Part shown: piece by piece, positions 1 through 8,322 of the stretch
How positions within the stretch are numbered: position 1 is the first letter of the stretch
How the letters are laid out: every line of letters begins with the position of its first letter
Assembly: GCA_047974405.1 (NCBI GenBank)
Contig: JBKECI010000091.1
Coordinates: forward strand, 13,171-77,170
From: UPXZ01 sp047974405
Lineage (GTDB): Bacteria; Bacteroidota; Bacteroidia; Bacteroidales; Paludibacteraceae
Length of the DNA: 64,000 nt
Direction: 5' to 3'
Notes under the pieces: generated by a model
Database searches by the model: none
What the model was told of the DNA's origin: nothing
The model's input: only the letters and a program-made list of their open reading frames with translations
Made by a program: the position numbers and the translations under genes

Positions 1-84
1 CAGATTTATTTCGGTTTTATATGTTTTGTTGTCAATCCAATATTGCTGCCATTTTTGTTCTATCTCTCTGAAATTATATTCCAT
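1..84 (-). CDS. leuS: Leucyl-tRNA synthetase, N-terminal fragment (cut by window edge)
   Basis: Reading the minus strand from an ATG at 84 gives 28 codons with no stop before the window ends. The peptide begins MEYNFREIEQKWQQYW, which matches the usual N-terminus of bacterial class I leucyl-tRNA synthetase, the enzyme that charges tRNA-Leu. Only the start is present, so the catalytic HIGH and KMSKS motifs cannot be checked. A TAnnTTTG element on the same strand at 141-148 would give a leader of about 50 nt. The product assignment rests on recognising this short N-terminal pattern. Confidence 0.75.
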   Translation of the reverse strand, partial: MEYNFREIEQKWQQYWIDNKTYKTEINL

Positions 85-140
85 AACAATCTGAAAATTA
101 AATGTTCGATTTATTTTTATTCTAATTTTGATTCGAGTTG

Positions 141-148
141 CAAAGGTA
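141..148 (-). promoter_or_regulatory. Candidate -7 promoter element of leuS
   Basis: The minus strand reads TACCTTTG, a full match to the Bacteroidota -7 consensus TAnnTTTG, 57 bp upstream of the leuS start. No TTG is seen at the expected -33 distance, so only half of the promoter is supported. Confidence 0.45.
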
Positions 149-267
149 ATAAAAACCAACGTAAAATAAGGGACACCGATTTTATAAATGATATGTTGTT
201 CGGGAAGGTTTGTTTTTTTGCAATGTTACTTTTTAGAGTTGTCATTTTTGACCGTATCAAAAAAATA

Positions 268-296
268 GAAAGGAAAACCTGTTGAGTTTTCCTTTC
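268..296 (-). terminator. Rho-independent terminator of the M16 protease gene
   Basis: A perfect 11-bp inverted repeat (268-278 with 286-296, 7-nt loop) lies 28 bp past the stop of the minus-strand protease gene. In the direction of transcription the stem is followed by a T-rich run (complement of 259-265), as expected for an intrinsic terminator. It separates this gene from leuS. Confidence 0.8.
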
Positions 297-323
297 GTGT
301 CGTTTTTCTATGTCTCTTTTAAA

Positions 324-3140
324 TCATTCTATTGGTTTCATTACAACTTCTATCACGTTTTTTTGCTCTACCAAAGATTTCAATGCACTTTGAATCAATT
401 CCGGCGACAAGGTTTCAATGGTGGTTTTGTAGTCGGTACGGTAGTTCAAGTTGTCTTGGTAATAATTGATCAATTTTCCTCTCCACCAGCTGTTTTGTTC
501 TAAGTCTTCCTCGTATTTTTTGAGCATATTCTCTTTCACTTTGGTCAAATCGTTATAGCGTGGCCCATTTTTTACAATTTCATTTACTTCGGCATGTATC
601 AAATCCATTAGTTTTGCCTGTTTTTCGGGGTCGGTATCAAATTGCATCAAGAGTGTGGCTTTGTTTGTTGGCGTGTTGCTTACCCCACCGCGAACTCCTA
701 CGCCGTATGTTCCTCCTTCTTTTTCTCTTATACTTTCTGTGTATCTCATCCTCAAAATACTTCCTATGGCTTCGAGGGTGGTGTTGGACTGTACGCTGTA
801 CGGTATTGTACCCGAGTAGTAGATAAGATTGGAAGCTTTTTTTACCTGCATCTCTTTTTCGAAATAATTATAAATGATTCCTTTGGGGGTATGCTTATCG
901 GAATCGTCCCATTTTTCTCTTGATTTATTGGTTTTTAATCCTCCCAGATAGGTTGCTATAAGTTTTTGAGTTTCTTTATTTTGCGGATCGATATTTCCGA
1001 CAAAAACAAAAGTGAAATCGGCAGGGTTTGCAAATCGTTGTTTGTAAATATCAATGGCTTTGTTTTGGTCTATTTTATCGATGGTTTCGGGAGTCATCAA
1101 CACGGTACGTGGATCGTGGTTGCTGAGTGTTTTACCTACGGAGTCGCTAAATGCCTTACTCGGATTTTTGAGACTATTTGCCAAGCTGGTGCGGTACATA
1201 TTCATCATAGCCTCGAAAGCGTTGTCGTCTCTGCGTGGTGCAGTAAAATACAAATAGGTCAATTGGAGCATTGTTTCAAAATCGGCAACGGAAGAGTTAC
1301 CGCTTATACCCTCTTCGTAATCGGAAATATATGGATTTACTCCTGCAATTTTACCAGTAAGTACTTTGGAGAGATCGGTTTGAGAAAATTTTCCGATACC
1401 GTTGTTGTTGATGATGCTTGCGGCAAACGATGCCGAGGGTAAATCGGCAATATTATGTACTTTGGAGATCCCTCCATCGCTAAACGCAGACATCAGAATT
1501 TCATCTTTTTTGAAAGTTGTCGGTTTGAGTACTATTTTGATGCCGTTGCTCAGCATCATTTCGGTAGCATCTATGGCTGTATTTGTTGTTATTTTTTTTA
1601 CTTTTCCAGCTTTGGGTAGCTTGTCCATCAGTGGTTTGTTTATCGAATCGTCTTTTTTTGCTTCTAGCGTAATACTTTTTGCCTCTTGAATAGATTGGAT
1701 AATTTTTTCTTTGGAGGGTATTTTTACGGTCTCTTTTTCGGGAGCCATAATTGTTACGATTAGATTATCATCGGTAACGTATTGTTTTGCTAGTTGATTG
1801 ACAACGTCTGCCGAAATATTGGGAAGCAATATTTTTATAAGTTCATATTCGTATTCGATACCGGGTATTGGTTCGTTGTCGAGAAAATTGCCCATATACT
1901 CTCTTACATAGGAGCTGTTTTTTACATTATTACGTTCATTGTAAGCTTTTTCATAACTTTTAAGCATATTGATTTTTGCTCTGTCCACTTCGGAGGGGGT
2001 AAAACCGAATCGTTTCATTTTTTCTGCTTCGAGGAGTAGAGCATATAATCCTTCTTGCTCTTTTCCCTCTTTGGGTATGGCAATCATATTGAATACATCT
2101 TTTGATTTTACCAATTCGCCATAGAAAGCATAGCCACCTACAAACGGAGCATCTGCCTGCATTGTTATTTCGTTAAATCTTTCGGACATTACTCCCGCTA
2201 CAATTTGGTTGATAACATTGATGGTATATCCGCTTTGTGATAGCGCTACTTCGGCAGGCAGTTTATCGTGTTTATATTCCAGCTCAATACGCGTAACGCG
2301 CGCTTCGGGGTCGGTAACAATTGCCACAATCGGTTCTTTGTTATCGTCAATGGTGTAAATAATTCTTTCGGCAGGATTTATCGGAGCAGGAATGTCTGCA
2401 AAAACGGTTTTTATTTTTTGCTCAATAGCATCTACATCTATATCTCCTACTATAATAATTCCTTGCAAATCGGGGCGGTACCATTTAGCATAATAATCTC
2501 TAAGCGTTTGATATTTAAAGTTATTAATCACGGCTGTATCTCCGATTACGTCCCGTTTGGCATATTGTGAACCGGGAAATTTTAGTTTGTTGGATTCTGA
2601 CCACATTCTGCGATCGGCGCCGGCTCGTGTACGCCATTCTTCACGGATAACGCCGCGTTCTTCATCAATTTCATTATCAAGTAGTAAAAGTGAATGCGAC
2701 CAATCGTGAAGCACCAACAACGATGTGTCAATCACGTCTTCATGAATGGTTGGCACATCGGAAAGATTATATACTGTTTCATCTAGAGAGGTGTAGGCGT
2801 TTACGTTTTCTCCAAATTTTACTCCATGTGTTTCCAAAAAATTGATTATGCCTTTACCCGGAAAATGTTGTGTGCCATTGAATGCCATATGTTCTAAGAA
2901 GTGAGCCAATCCATTTTGGTCGTCGTTTTCGAGAATGGCACCCACTTTTTGTACAATGTAAAATTCGGCTCTCTGTTTTGGTTCTTCATTATGGCGAATG
3001 TAGTAGGTCAGCCCATTGTTTAATTTTCCGCACCGAATATTTTTATCGATAGGCAGCGGTTCTAATTGCGGGTTCTGTGCAAATAAATTTACGGTAAATA
3101 ATGTAAATAACAGCAAACCGGCTTTCTTTGAGTTTTTCAT
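324..3140 (-). CDS. Exported M16-family zinc metallopeptidase (pitrilysin/insulinase type)
   Basis: The protein is 938 aa from the chosen start. A signal peptide (KK, hydrophobic stretch, LFAQ) occupies residues 1-21, so it works beyond the cytoplasm. The inverted zinc motif HxxEH is HFLEH at residues 80-84, with an EERGVIREEW stretch further on that supplies the usual third zinc ligand. The length fits the two-M16-unit, about 930-residue periplasmic zinc protease type; the second half is the expected degenerate unit. The open frame extends to 3197, but the ATG at 3140 places the signal peptide correctly and lies below the promoter at 3167-3197. It is monocistronic, with its own terminator. 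The substrate cannot be told. Confidence 0.88.
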   Translation of the reverse strand: MKNSKKAGLLLFTLFTVNLFAQNPQLEPLPIDKNIRCGKLNNGLTYYIRHNEEPKQRAEFYIVQKVGAILENDDQNGLAHFLEHMAFNGTQHFPGKGIINFLETHGVKFGENVNAYTSLDETVYNLSDVPTIHEDVIDTSLLVLHDWSHSLLLLDNEIDEERGVIREEWRTRAGADRRMWSESNKLKFPGSQYAKRDVIGDTAVINNFKYQTLRDYYAKWYRPDLQGIIIVGDIDVDAIEQKIKTVFADIPAPINPAERIIYTIDDNKEPIVAIVTDPEARVTRIELEYKHDKLPAEVALSQSGYTINVINQIVAGVMSERFNEITMQADAPFVGGYAFYGELVKSKDVFNMIAIPKEGKEQEGLYALLLEAEKMKRFGFTPSEVDRAKINMLKSYEKAYNERNNVKNSSYVREYMGNFLDNEPIPGIEYEYELIKILLPNISADVVNQLAKQYVTDDNLIVTIMAPEKETVKIPSKEKIIQSIQEAKSITLEAKKDDSINKPLMDKLPKAGKVKKITTNTAIDATEMMLSNGIKIVLKPTTFKKDEILMSAFSDGGISKVHNIADLPSASFAASIINNNGIGKFSQTDLSKVLTGKIAGVNPYISDYEEGISGNSSVADFETMLQLTYLYFTAPRRDDNAFEAMMNMYRTSLANSLKNPSKAFSDSVGKTLSNHDPRTVLMTPETIDKIDQNKAIDIYKQRFANPADFTFVFVGNIDPQNKETQKLIATYLGGLKTNKSREKWDDSDKHTPKGIIYNYFEKEMQVKKASNLIYYSGTIPYSVQSNTTLEAIGSILRMRYTESIREKEGGTYGVGVRGGVSNTPTNKATLLMQFDTDPEKQAKLMDLIHAEVNEIVKNGPRYNDLTKVKENMLKKYEEDLEQNSWWRGKLINYYQDNLNYRTDYKTTIETLSPELIQSALKSLVEQKNVIEVVMKPIE

Positions 3141-3166
3141 GATTGTAGTTATTAATTTTAGCGCTG

Positions 3167-3197
3167 CAAAGGAAAGAAATATTTTGAATATTAACAA
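3167..3197 (-). promoter_or_regulatory. Candidate promoter of the M16 protease gene
   Basis: The minus strand has TTG (3197-3195), 20 bp, then TTCCTTTG (3174-3167), one mismatch from TAnnTTTG. Transcription would begin near 3160, about 20 nt before the ATG at 3140. This argues against the longer frame that opens at 3197. Confidence 0.45.
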
Positions 3198-3277
3198 TAT
3201 ATTGAGAAAAAGGAATCGTTAAATTACATAAAATTGCAAAAAATATTATACTTTTACATTCTCAATAGCTAATTATT

Positions 3278-3763
3278 ATGTCCGAATCCATTTTTATGTC
3301 TCCACATTTATCAAAAGAAGAGAAATATATCGAACTTCTTCCGCAGCTTAAAGCCCTTGTTGAAAGCGAAACCGATGTTGTGGCAAATTTGGCAAATACT
3401 TCTGCAGTACTGAAAGAGGTTTTTGGGTGGTGGTGGGTAGGATTTTATCTTGTAAAGGGTGAGGAGTTGGTGCTTGCTCCTTTTCAGGGTACAATTGCTT
3501 GTACGCGCATCAAGTTTGGAAAAGGTGTTTGCGGAACGGCTTGGGAAAATAGACAATCGATTTTGGTTCCCGATGTTGAAAAGTTTACAGGACATATTGC
3601 CTGCAGTTCTGCCACAAAGTCAGAGATTGTTGTCCCTGTTTTTAATTCTCAAAAAGAGATAATTGGGGTTTTGGATGTGGATAGCGAGCATTTTGATATA
3701 TTGGATGCAACCGATGTAAAATACTTGGAGGAGGTGGCGGCAATAGTAGGTGGTGCTTTGTGA
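3278..3763 (+). CDS. msrC: Free methionine-(R)-sulfoxide reductase (GAF-domain fRMsr)
   Basis: This 161-residue single-GAF protein reduces free L-methionine-(R)-sulfoxide with thioredoxin-derived electrons in the cytosol. Cysteines at 75 (in GTIACTR), 85 (in GKGVCGTAWE) and 109 (in GHIACSS) keep the 10 and 24 residue spacing of the catalytic and resolving cysteines of the E. coli enzyme (C84, C94, C118). The conserved KSEIVVPVF and GVLDVDSE segments are present. Length is normal. It is transcribed alone and converges with the DUF4287-like gene 9 bp downstream. An internal ATG at residue 7 is an alternative start. Confidence 0.9.
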   Translation: MSESIFMSPHLSKEEKYIELLPQLKALVESETDVVANLANTSAVLKEVFGWWWVGFYLVKGEELVLAPFQGTIACTRIKFGKGVCGTAWENRQSILVPDVEKFTGHIACSSATKSEIVVPVFNSQKEIIGVLDVDSEHFDILDATDVKYLEEVAAIVGGAL

Positions 3764-3772
3764 GGTAATATT

Positions 3773-4309
3773 TTATTCTGATACTGCAAACGATTTCCAA
3801 TACGAACGCCACCGTTCTGCATCTTCAGCAGAGTTCAACTTGTCGTGATTGATTGCCAAAGATGATTTTTCACCCCCTTGCTTGGTTTGAATATTGACAT
3901 TGACCGTAGAACCGTCTTCCAAACCGCAACGCCAATATCTCCATTTGGCAGTTTGGCTCGAACTTCCTGCACGGGTTATTTTCACTCCATCAAACTGGAT
4001 AATATCTTGGATTGTTTTTTCCCATTTGCCCAACACCTCGTCCATAGCTCCTTTTACGGTTTTGCTTACCGTTATTTGAAAATCGCCGTGACAGGTCTGC
4101 CCCGGTTTTCGCCTGCCGATGTATTGCTCGTACGCAACAGTTACCCCTTGGCTCCACCATTCGTTGGCTCCCTCCCTATTTACTCTTTTGGCTATTTCGT
4201 CATGTGAGAGACTTTGTGCATCAATACTTTCGAGAAATTTTATCCAAAATTCCCAACTTTTACCAGTGCCGGTTTCAAGAGCTTTTATGTTTGATGGTTT
4301 TGTTGTCAT
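3773..4309 (-). CDS. DUF4287-like protein with SRPBCC-like C-terminal part, function unknown
   Basis: A soluble 178-aa protein without signal peptide. Residues 1-90 (GKSWEFWIKFLE, HDEIAKRV, WWSQGVTVAYEQ) resemble the DUF4287 helical domain. The rest, rich in W, R and Y (WRYWRCGLEDGS, INHDKL, WRSYWKSF), resembles the START/SRPBCC-like tail that often accompanies it. It starts 12 bp after the sufD stop on the same strand, so it is probably the last gene of the suf transcript. Nothing shows a direct part in Fe-S assembly. Family recognition is by pattern only and no reaction is proposed. Confidence 0.65.
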   Translation of the reverse strand: MTTKPSNIKALETGTGKSWEFWIKFLESIDAQSLSHDEIAKRVNREGANEWWSQGVTVAYEQYIGRRKPGQTCHGDFQITVSKTVKGAMDEVLGKWEKTIQDIIQFDGVKITRAGSSSQTAKWRYWRCGLEDGSTVNVNIQTKQGGEKSSLAINHDKLNSAEDAERWRSYWKSFAVSE

Positions 4310-4321
4310 AAGTGTTTTTGT

Positions 4322-5692
4322 TTATTTACAAATGGCACATCCTTCGCATTTGGAGAGCTCGCCCCGCAAACGTTTTTCCACTAAGTATTTAATTCTATCC
4401 TTCAACGCCTCTATTCTTATATTTTCGATAATATCTGCCGTAAAGGCATACATCAAAAGCAGTCGGGCTTCTTTTTCAGGAAGTCCCCGCTGCCGCATAT
4501 AAAACATGGCAGATTCGTCCAGCTGTCCTATGGTGGCTCCGTGTGAACATTTTACATCGTCGGCATAAATTTCCAATTGTGGACGCGTTTTTACTTTTGC
4601 GTCTTTGGAAAGTAAGATATTGCGATTGGTCTGAAACGCCTGTGTTTTTTGAGCATCTTTTGCCACATACAACATTCCTGTGAAGCCTGCTCGCGAAAAA
4701 TCGTCCATCACGTATTTAAAAAGCTCGGTACTATGGCTGTGAGGCTTGTTGTGGCAGATAGAAGAATGATTGTCCACTTGCTGGTTTTTGTCTCCCAGTG
4801 CCATGCCACAAAGCAGTGTTTCACAGTTTTCTCCGTTTAAGTCTATCTGAATGGTGTTTCTGGTAATGCCGTTGTGTAGAGTAATAATGTTGGTAAGCAC
4901 ATTGGACGATGCTTGCTGGTCTACCAACAAATGGGTAGTATTGGTTGCCTTGTTGTGTACGTTTTCCAATTTGTAGTGTTCGTAAAAAGCATTTTCTCCT
5001 ACAAACACTTCGGTTACGCGGTTTGCAAGAAAGGATGTATTATCTTCGGTGTGGTCGCAAACCAGCAGTTGGCATTTGGCATTTTCTTCCATCACTATCA
5101 GGTTGCGGCTGTTTGCCATAAGGTTTGTTCCGGAGGTCAGGATATCAACAATTTGTATTGGTTTTTCAAGATGGACATTTTTGGGTATGTAAATAAAAAA
5201 ACCATCTTGCGCAAAAGTACCATTAAAAGCAACCAACCCGTCGTCTTGTTTGCTCGCAAGTTTATTGTAGTATTTCTCGATTAATTCGGGATATTTTGTA
5301 GATGCCGATTTGATACTGTCAATAATTACTCCGGCGGGAAGTCTGTTTTCGTCTCCCGATTTTACGGGATAAAACATGTCGTTAACTATAAAGTAGAGAT
5401 AAGCAGCAATACCGGGTACGTCACATTTGAAAATATTATAGGGATTGATGATAAACTTAATTCTATTGATATTCAATCCGTAGTCTATAGCAAGTGAGTT
5501 TCTTAAATCGGTATATTTGTATTTTTCCAACGCGTTGGTAGGGAACCCCAACTTTTTGAATTGCTCAAACGCCTCGTCGCGAAAAGTATTCATCAGGTTG
5601 GACGAATTTTTTTTAATTATCTCGTGGTGTTGATCGTATATGTCTATATATTGTTGTTCCATTTTGTAAGCGTAAAGTTTATCTTTTTGCAT
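4322..5692 (-). CDS. sufD: Fe-S cluster assembly scaffold subunit SufD
   Basis: SufD pairs with SufB in the cytosolic SufBC2D scaffold on which Fe-S clusters are built. The 456-aa protein shows the SufB/SufD beta-helix core (for example FSRAGFTGMLYVAKDAQKT and KCSHGATIGQLDE, with the conserved SHGAT segment). The frame opens with TTG at 5698; the ATG at 5692 (MQKDKLYAYKM) is preferred. The last residues form a CxxCxxC triplet (C449, C452, C455), which classical enterobacterial SufD lacks. It follows sufC by about 40 bp and precedes the DUF4287-like gene by 12 bp. Confidence 0.93.
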   Translation of the reverse strand: MQKDKLYAYKMEQQYIDIYDQHHEIIKKNSSNLMNTFRDEAFEQFKKLGFPTNALEKYKYTDLRNSLAIDYGLNINRIKFIINPYNIFKCDVPGIAAYLYFIVNDMFYPVKSGDENRLPAGVIIDSIKSASTKYPELIEKYYNKLASKQDDGLVAFNGTFAQDGFFIYIPKNVHLEKPIQIVDILTSGTNLMANSRNLIVMEENAKCQLLVCDHTEDNTSFLANRVTEVFVGENAFYEHYKLENVHNKATNTTHLLVDQQASSNVLTNIITLHNGITRNTIQIDLNGENCETLLCGMALGDKNQQVDNHSSICHNKPHSHSTELFKYVMDDFSRAGFTGMLYVAKDAQKTQAFQTNRNILLSKDAKVKTRPQLEIYADDVKCSHGATIGQLDESAMFYMRQRGLPEKEARLLLMYAFTADIIENIRIEALKDRIKYLVEKRLRGELSKCEGCAICK

Positions 5693-5734
5693 ACTCAACT
5701 GCTTTTTGTCAGGTATTTTTATGATTTATTGTTA

Positions 5735-6472
5735 TCATTTCAGCCAGTCGTAGCCTTTTTCTTCGAGTTCCAATGCCAATGTTTTGTCGCCTGTTTTTAC
5801 GATTTTTCCATCGGCAAGCACATGTACAAAATCGGGAACAATATATTCCAATAAGCGCTGGTAGTGAGTGATGACGATGCTTGCGTTTTCGGATGTCCGC
5901 AGTTTGTTTACACCGTTTGCCACAATTCTGAGTGCGTCAATGTCCAATCCCGAATCGGTTTCGTCCAGAATGGAGAGTTTGGGTTCGAGCATTGCCATCT
6001 GAAAAATTTCATTTCTTTTTTTCTCCCCTCCCGAAAATCCTTCGTTTACCGAGCGGTTGGTCAGTTTATTGTCCATTTCTACCAGTTCTTTTTTTTCCCG
6101 CATCATTCTCAGAAAATCGGTGGCGGAGATAGGTTCCTGGTTTCTGTATTTGCGTTGCTCGTTGATGGCGGCGCGCATAAAATTGACCATACTTACTCCC
6201 GGAATTTCTACCGGATATTGAAAACTGAGAAAAATCCCTTCGCAAGCACGCTCTTCGGGAGACATTTCCATCAGATTTTTATTTTCAAAGATAATTTTTC
6301 CTTGAGTAACTTCAAAAGCGGGGTTTCCGGTGAGTACAGAAGCGAGGGTTGATTTTCCAGCGCCGTTTGGCCCCATTATGGCGTGTATCTCGCCTTTGTT
6401 TACGGTCAGGTTCAGTCCTTTTAATATTTCTTTGCCATTGATGGTGGCGTGTAAGTTTTTGATTTGTAGCAT
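5735..6472 (-). CDS. sufC: Fe-S cluster assembly ATPase SufC
   Basis: A 245-aa ABC-type ATPase that drives conformational change of the SufBCD scaffold. Walker A GPNGAGKST is at residues 34-42, the ABC signature GFSGGEKKR at 145-153, and Walker B LSILDETDSGLD at 166-177, with the extended DETDSGLD form typical of SufC. The switch histidine follows in VITHYQRLL. It has no membrane segments. It lies between sufB (158-bp gap) and sufD (42-bp gap). The longer sufB-sufC gap contains only a weak 6-bp hairpin. Confidence 0.95.
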   Translation of the reverse strand: MLQIKNLHATINGKEILKGLNLTVNKGEIHAIMGPNGAGKSTLASVLTGNPAFEVTQGKIIFENKNLMEMSPEERACEGIFLSFQYPVEIPGVSMVNFMRAAINEQRKYRNQEPISATDFLRMMREKKELVEMDNKLTNRSVNEGFSGGEKKRNEIFQMAMLEPKLSILDETDSGLDIDALRIVANGVNKLRTSENASIVITHYQRLLEYIVPDFVHVLADGKIVKTGDKTLALELEEKGYDWLK

Positions 6473-6630
6473 AAATATCCTCCAAACCTTCTTTGTGCAG
6501 AAGGCTTAATATTTTTCTTTATAATTGAAAATATTATTTAAAAATGATAATTAGTTTGTTTTTTTTGTGTATAAAGTCTCCATTTTTTCCAATATCCAAA
6601 AAAATTCCCTTTTTCAAGAAATTTTATTTT

Positions 6631-8067
6631 TTACCCCACACTCCCTTCGAGCGTTATCTGCAACAGTTTTTGTGCTTCTACGGCAAATTCCATCGGCAGT
6701 TTGTTGATAACCTCTTTGGCGTAGCCGTTTACAATCAGTCCTACGGCGGCTTCAGTATCGATGCCTCGCTGATTGCAATAAAATATTTGGTCTTCGCTTA
6801 TTTTTGAGGTGGTTGCTTCGTGTTCTACTATTGCCGATTCGTTGTTTACCTCCATATATGGGAATGTGTGTGCCCCACACTTGTCGCCCAGCAACAAACT
6901 GTCGCATTGCGAAAAGTTTCTTGCGTTTTCGGCTTTGGGATTGACTTTGACCAATCCGCGATAGCTGTTGTTACTGAAACCGGCAGAAATTCCTTTGGAA
7001 AGGATGTGGCTCGATGTGTCTTTCCCGATATGTATCATTTTTGTTCCCGTATCGGCTTGTTGATAGTTGTTGGTTACCGCAACCGAATAAAATTCTGCGG
7101 AAGAATTATCTCCCAGCAAAATACAAGATGGATATTTCCATGTAATCGCAGAGCCTGTTTCTACCTGTGTCCATGATAATTTTGAGCCTGCTCCTTTGCA
7201 AATACCCCGTTTGGTTACAAAGTTGTAAACGCCTCCTTTTCCGTTTTTATCGCCGGGGTACCAGTTTTGTACAGTAGAGTATTTTACTTCTGCGTTTTTC
7301 AGTGCCACTATTTCTACTATGGCGGCATGCAGCTGGTTTTCATCGCGCATAGGAGCGGTACATCCTTCGAGATACGATACGTAGCTGTCTTCATCGGCAA
7401 TTATCAAAGTGCGTTCAAATTGTCCTGTATTGACGGCATTTATCCGAAAGTAGGTGGACAGTTCCATAGGGCAGCGTATCCCTTTGGGGATGTATACAAA
7501 CGAGCCATCGCTAAATACTGCCGAATTTAATGTGGCAAAATAGTTGTCGGTATAAGGTACCACAGACGCCATATATTTTTGTACTAAATCGGGATGGTGT
7601 TCTACCGCTTCGCTAAAGGAGCAAAAAATAATCCCTTTTTCGGCTAATGTCTCTTTGAACGTGGTTTTTACCGATATGCTGTCCATTACGGCATCAACCG
7701 CAATACCGGACAGGGCCATCTGCTCTTCGAGCGGGATTCCGAGTTTGTTAAATGTTTTTATCAATTCGGGGTCCACCTCATCCATACTCTTCGGTGTGTT
7801 TTTGCGGGGAGCTGCAAAGTAGGCAATGGATTGGTAATCGATTGGTGGAATATCCAAATGTGCCCAAGTGGGCATTTTCATCGTAAGCCAGTGCCGATAG
7901 GCTTTTAGACGAAATTCCAACAGCCACTCGGGTTCGTTTTTCTTTTGTGAAATCAACCTCACTACATCTTCATTAAGTCCTTTGGGGATAATGTCTGTTT
8001 CGATATCGGTAGTAAATCCGTATTTGTATTCGCTCCGAGTTATCTCTTGCAATATATCGTCTGACAT
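6631..8067 (-). CDS. sufB: Fe-S cluster assembly scaffold subunit SufB
   Basis: SufB is the main scaffold of the SufBC2D complex. From the ATG at 8067 (MSDDILQEITRSEYKYGF) the protein has 478 aa, the normal size. Typical segments are SEAVEHHPDLVQKY, YIPKGIRCPMELSTYFRIN, CTAPMRDENQLHAA and the C-terminal EHEATTSKISEDQIFY. The open frame extends to 8184, but a TAnnTTTG promoter element at 8182-8189 makes that start impossible. First gene of sufBCD; neither sufS nor sufE is in the window. Confidence 0.95.
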   Translation of the reverse strand: MSDDILQEITRSEYKYGFTTDIETDIIPKGLNEDVVRLISQKKNEPEWLLEFRLKAYRHWLTMKMPTWAHLDIPPIDYQSIAYFAAPRKNTPKSMDEVDPELIKTFNKLGIPLEEQMALSGIAVDAVMDSISVKTTFKETLAEKGIIFCSFSEAVEHHPDLVQKYMASVVPYTDNYFATLNSAVFSDGSFVYIPKGIRCPMELSTYFRINAVNTGQFERTLIIADEDSYVSYLEGCTAPMRDENQLHAAIVEIVALKNAEVKYSTVQNWYPGDKNGKGGVYNFVTKRGICKGAGSKLSWTQVETGSAITWKYPSCILLGDNSSAEFYSVAVTNNYQQADTGTKMIHIGKDTSSHILSKGISAGFSNNSYRGLVKVNPKAENARNFSQCDSLLLGDKCGAHTFPYMEVNNESAIVEHEATTSKISEDQIFYCNQRGIDTEAAVGLIVNGYAKEVINKLPMEFAVEAQKLLQITLEGSVG

Positions 8068-8181
8068 AATTTTTTTTCTTTTAAAAATACCGATAAATAC
8101 ATAGCACGTTGTTGTCCGGTTTTGATAAGAATCATTTATTATTAAATAAACATACAAGATTAAATATTGTTTGTTGCCATA

Positions 8182-8189
8182 CAAAAGTA
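8182..8189 (-). promoter_or_regulatory. Candidate -7 promoter element of sufBCD
   Basis: The minus strand reads TACTTTTG, matching TAnnTTTG. Transcription would start near 8175, giving a leader of roughly 105 nt before sufB. No TTG at the proper -33 distance was found. Confidence 0.5.
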
Positions 8190-8296
8190 AAAATAAAGAA
8201 AGATTTGTCCCTATCGTTTTGAGATTTGATAATCAAGTTTAACGAATGTATTTTATTTTCATCCGATTTTTGCCGATTTTCGTAAAAATATTTCGC

Positions 8297-8304
8297 TATC
8301 TTTG
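8297..8304 (+). promoter_or_regulatory. Candidate -7 promoter element of the MATE gene
   Basis: TATCTTTG matches TAnnTTTG and sits 18 bp before the MATE ATG, so the leader would be only about 12 nt. The nearest upstream TTTTTG is 24 bp away, longer than the usual 19-21. Confidence 0.5.
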
Positions 8305-8322
8305 CCTTGTAATTGATACATT

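Noticed and set aside
43..503. Two overlapping plus-strand frames of about 70-80 codons
   Set aside because: They lie over the leuS start, the M16 gene terminator and the antisense of the protease 3' end, with low-complexity F/Y-rich translations and no family signature.
966..1442. 158-codon plus-strand frame
   Set aside because: Antisense to the M16 protease gene; no recognisable domain.
6487..6504. 6-bp hairpin in the sufB-sufC gap as a terminator
   Set aside because: Short stem, no following T-run on the minus strand, and the suf genes are expected to be co-transcribed.
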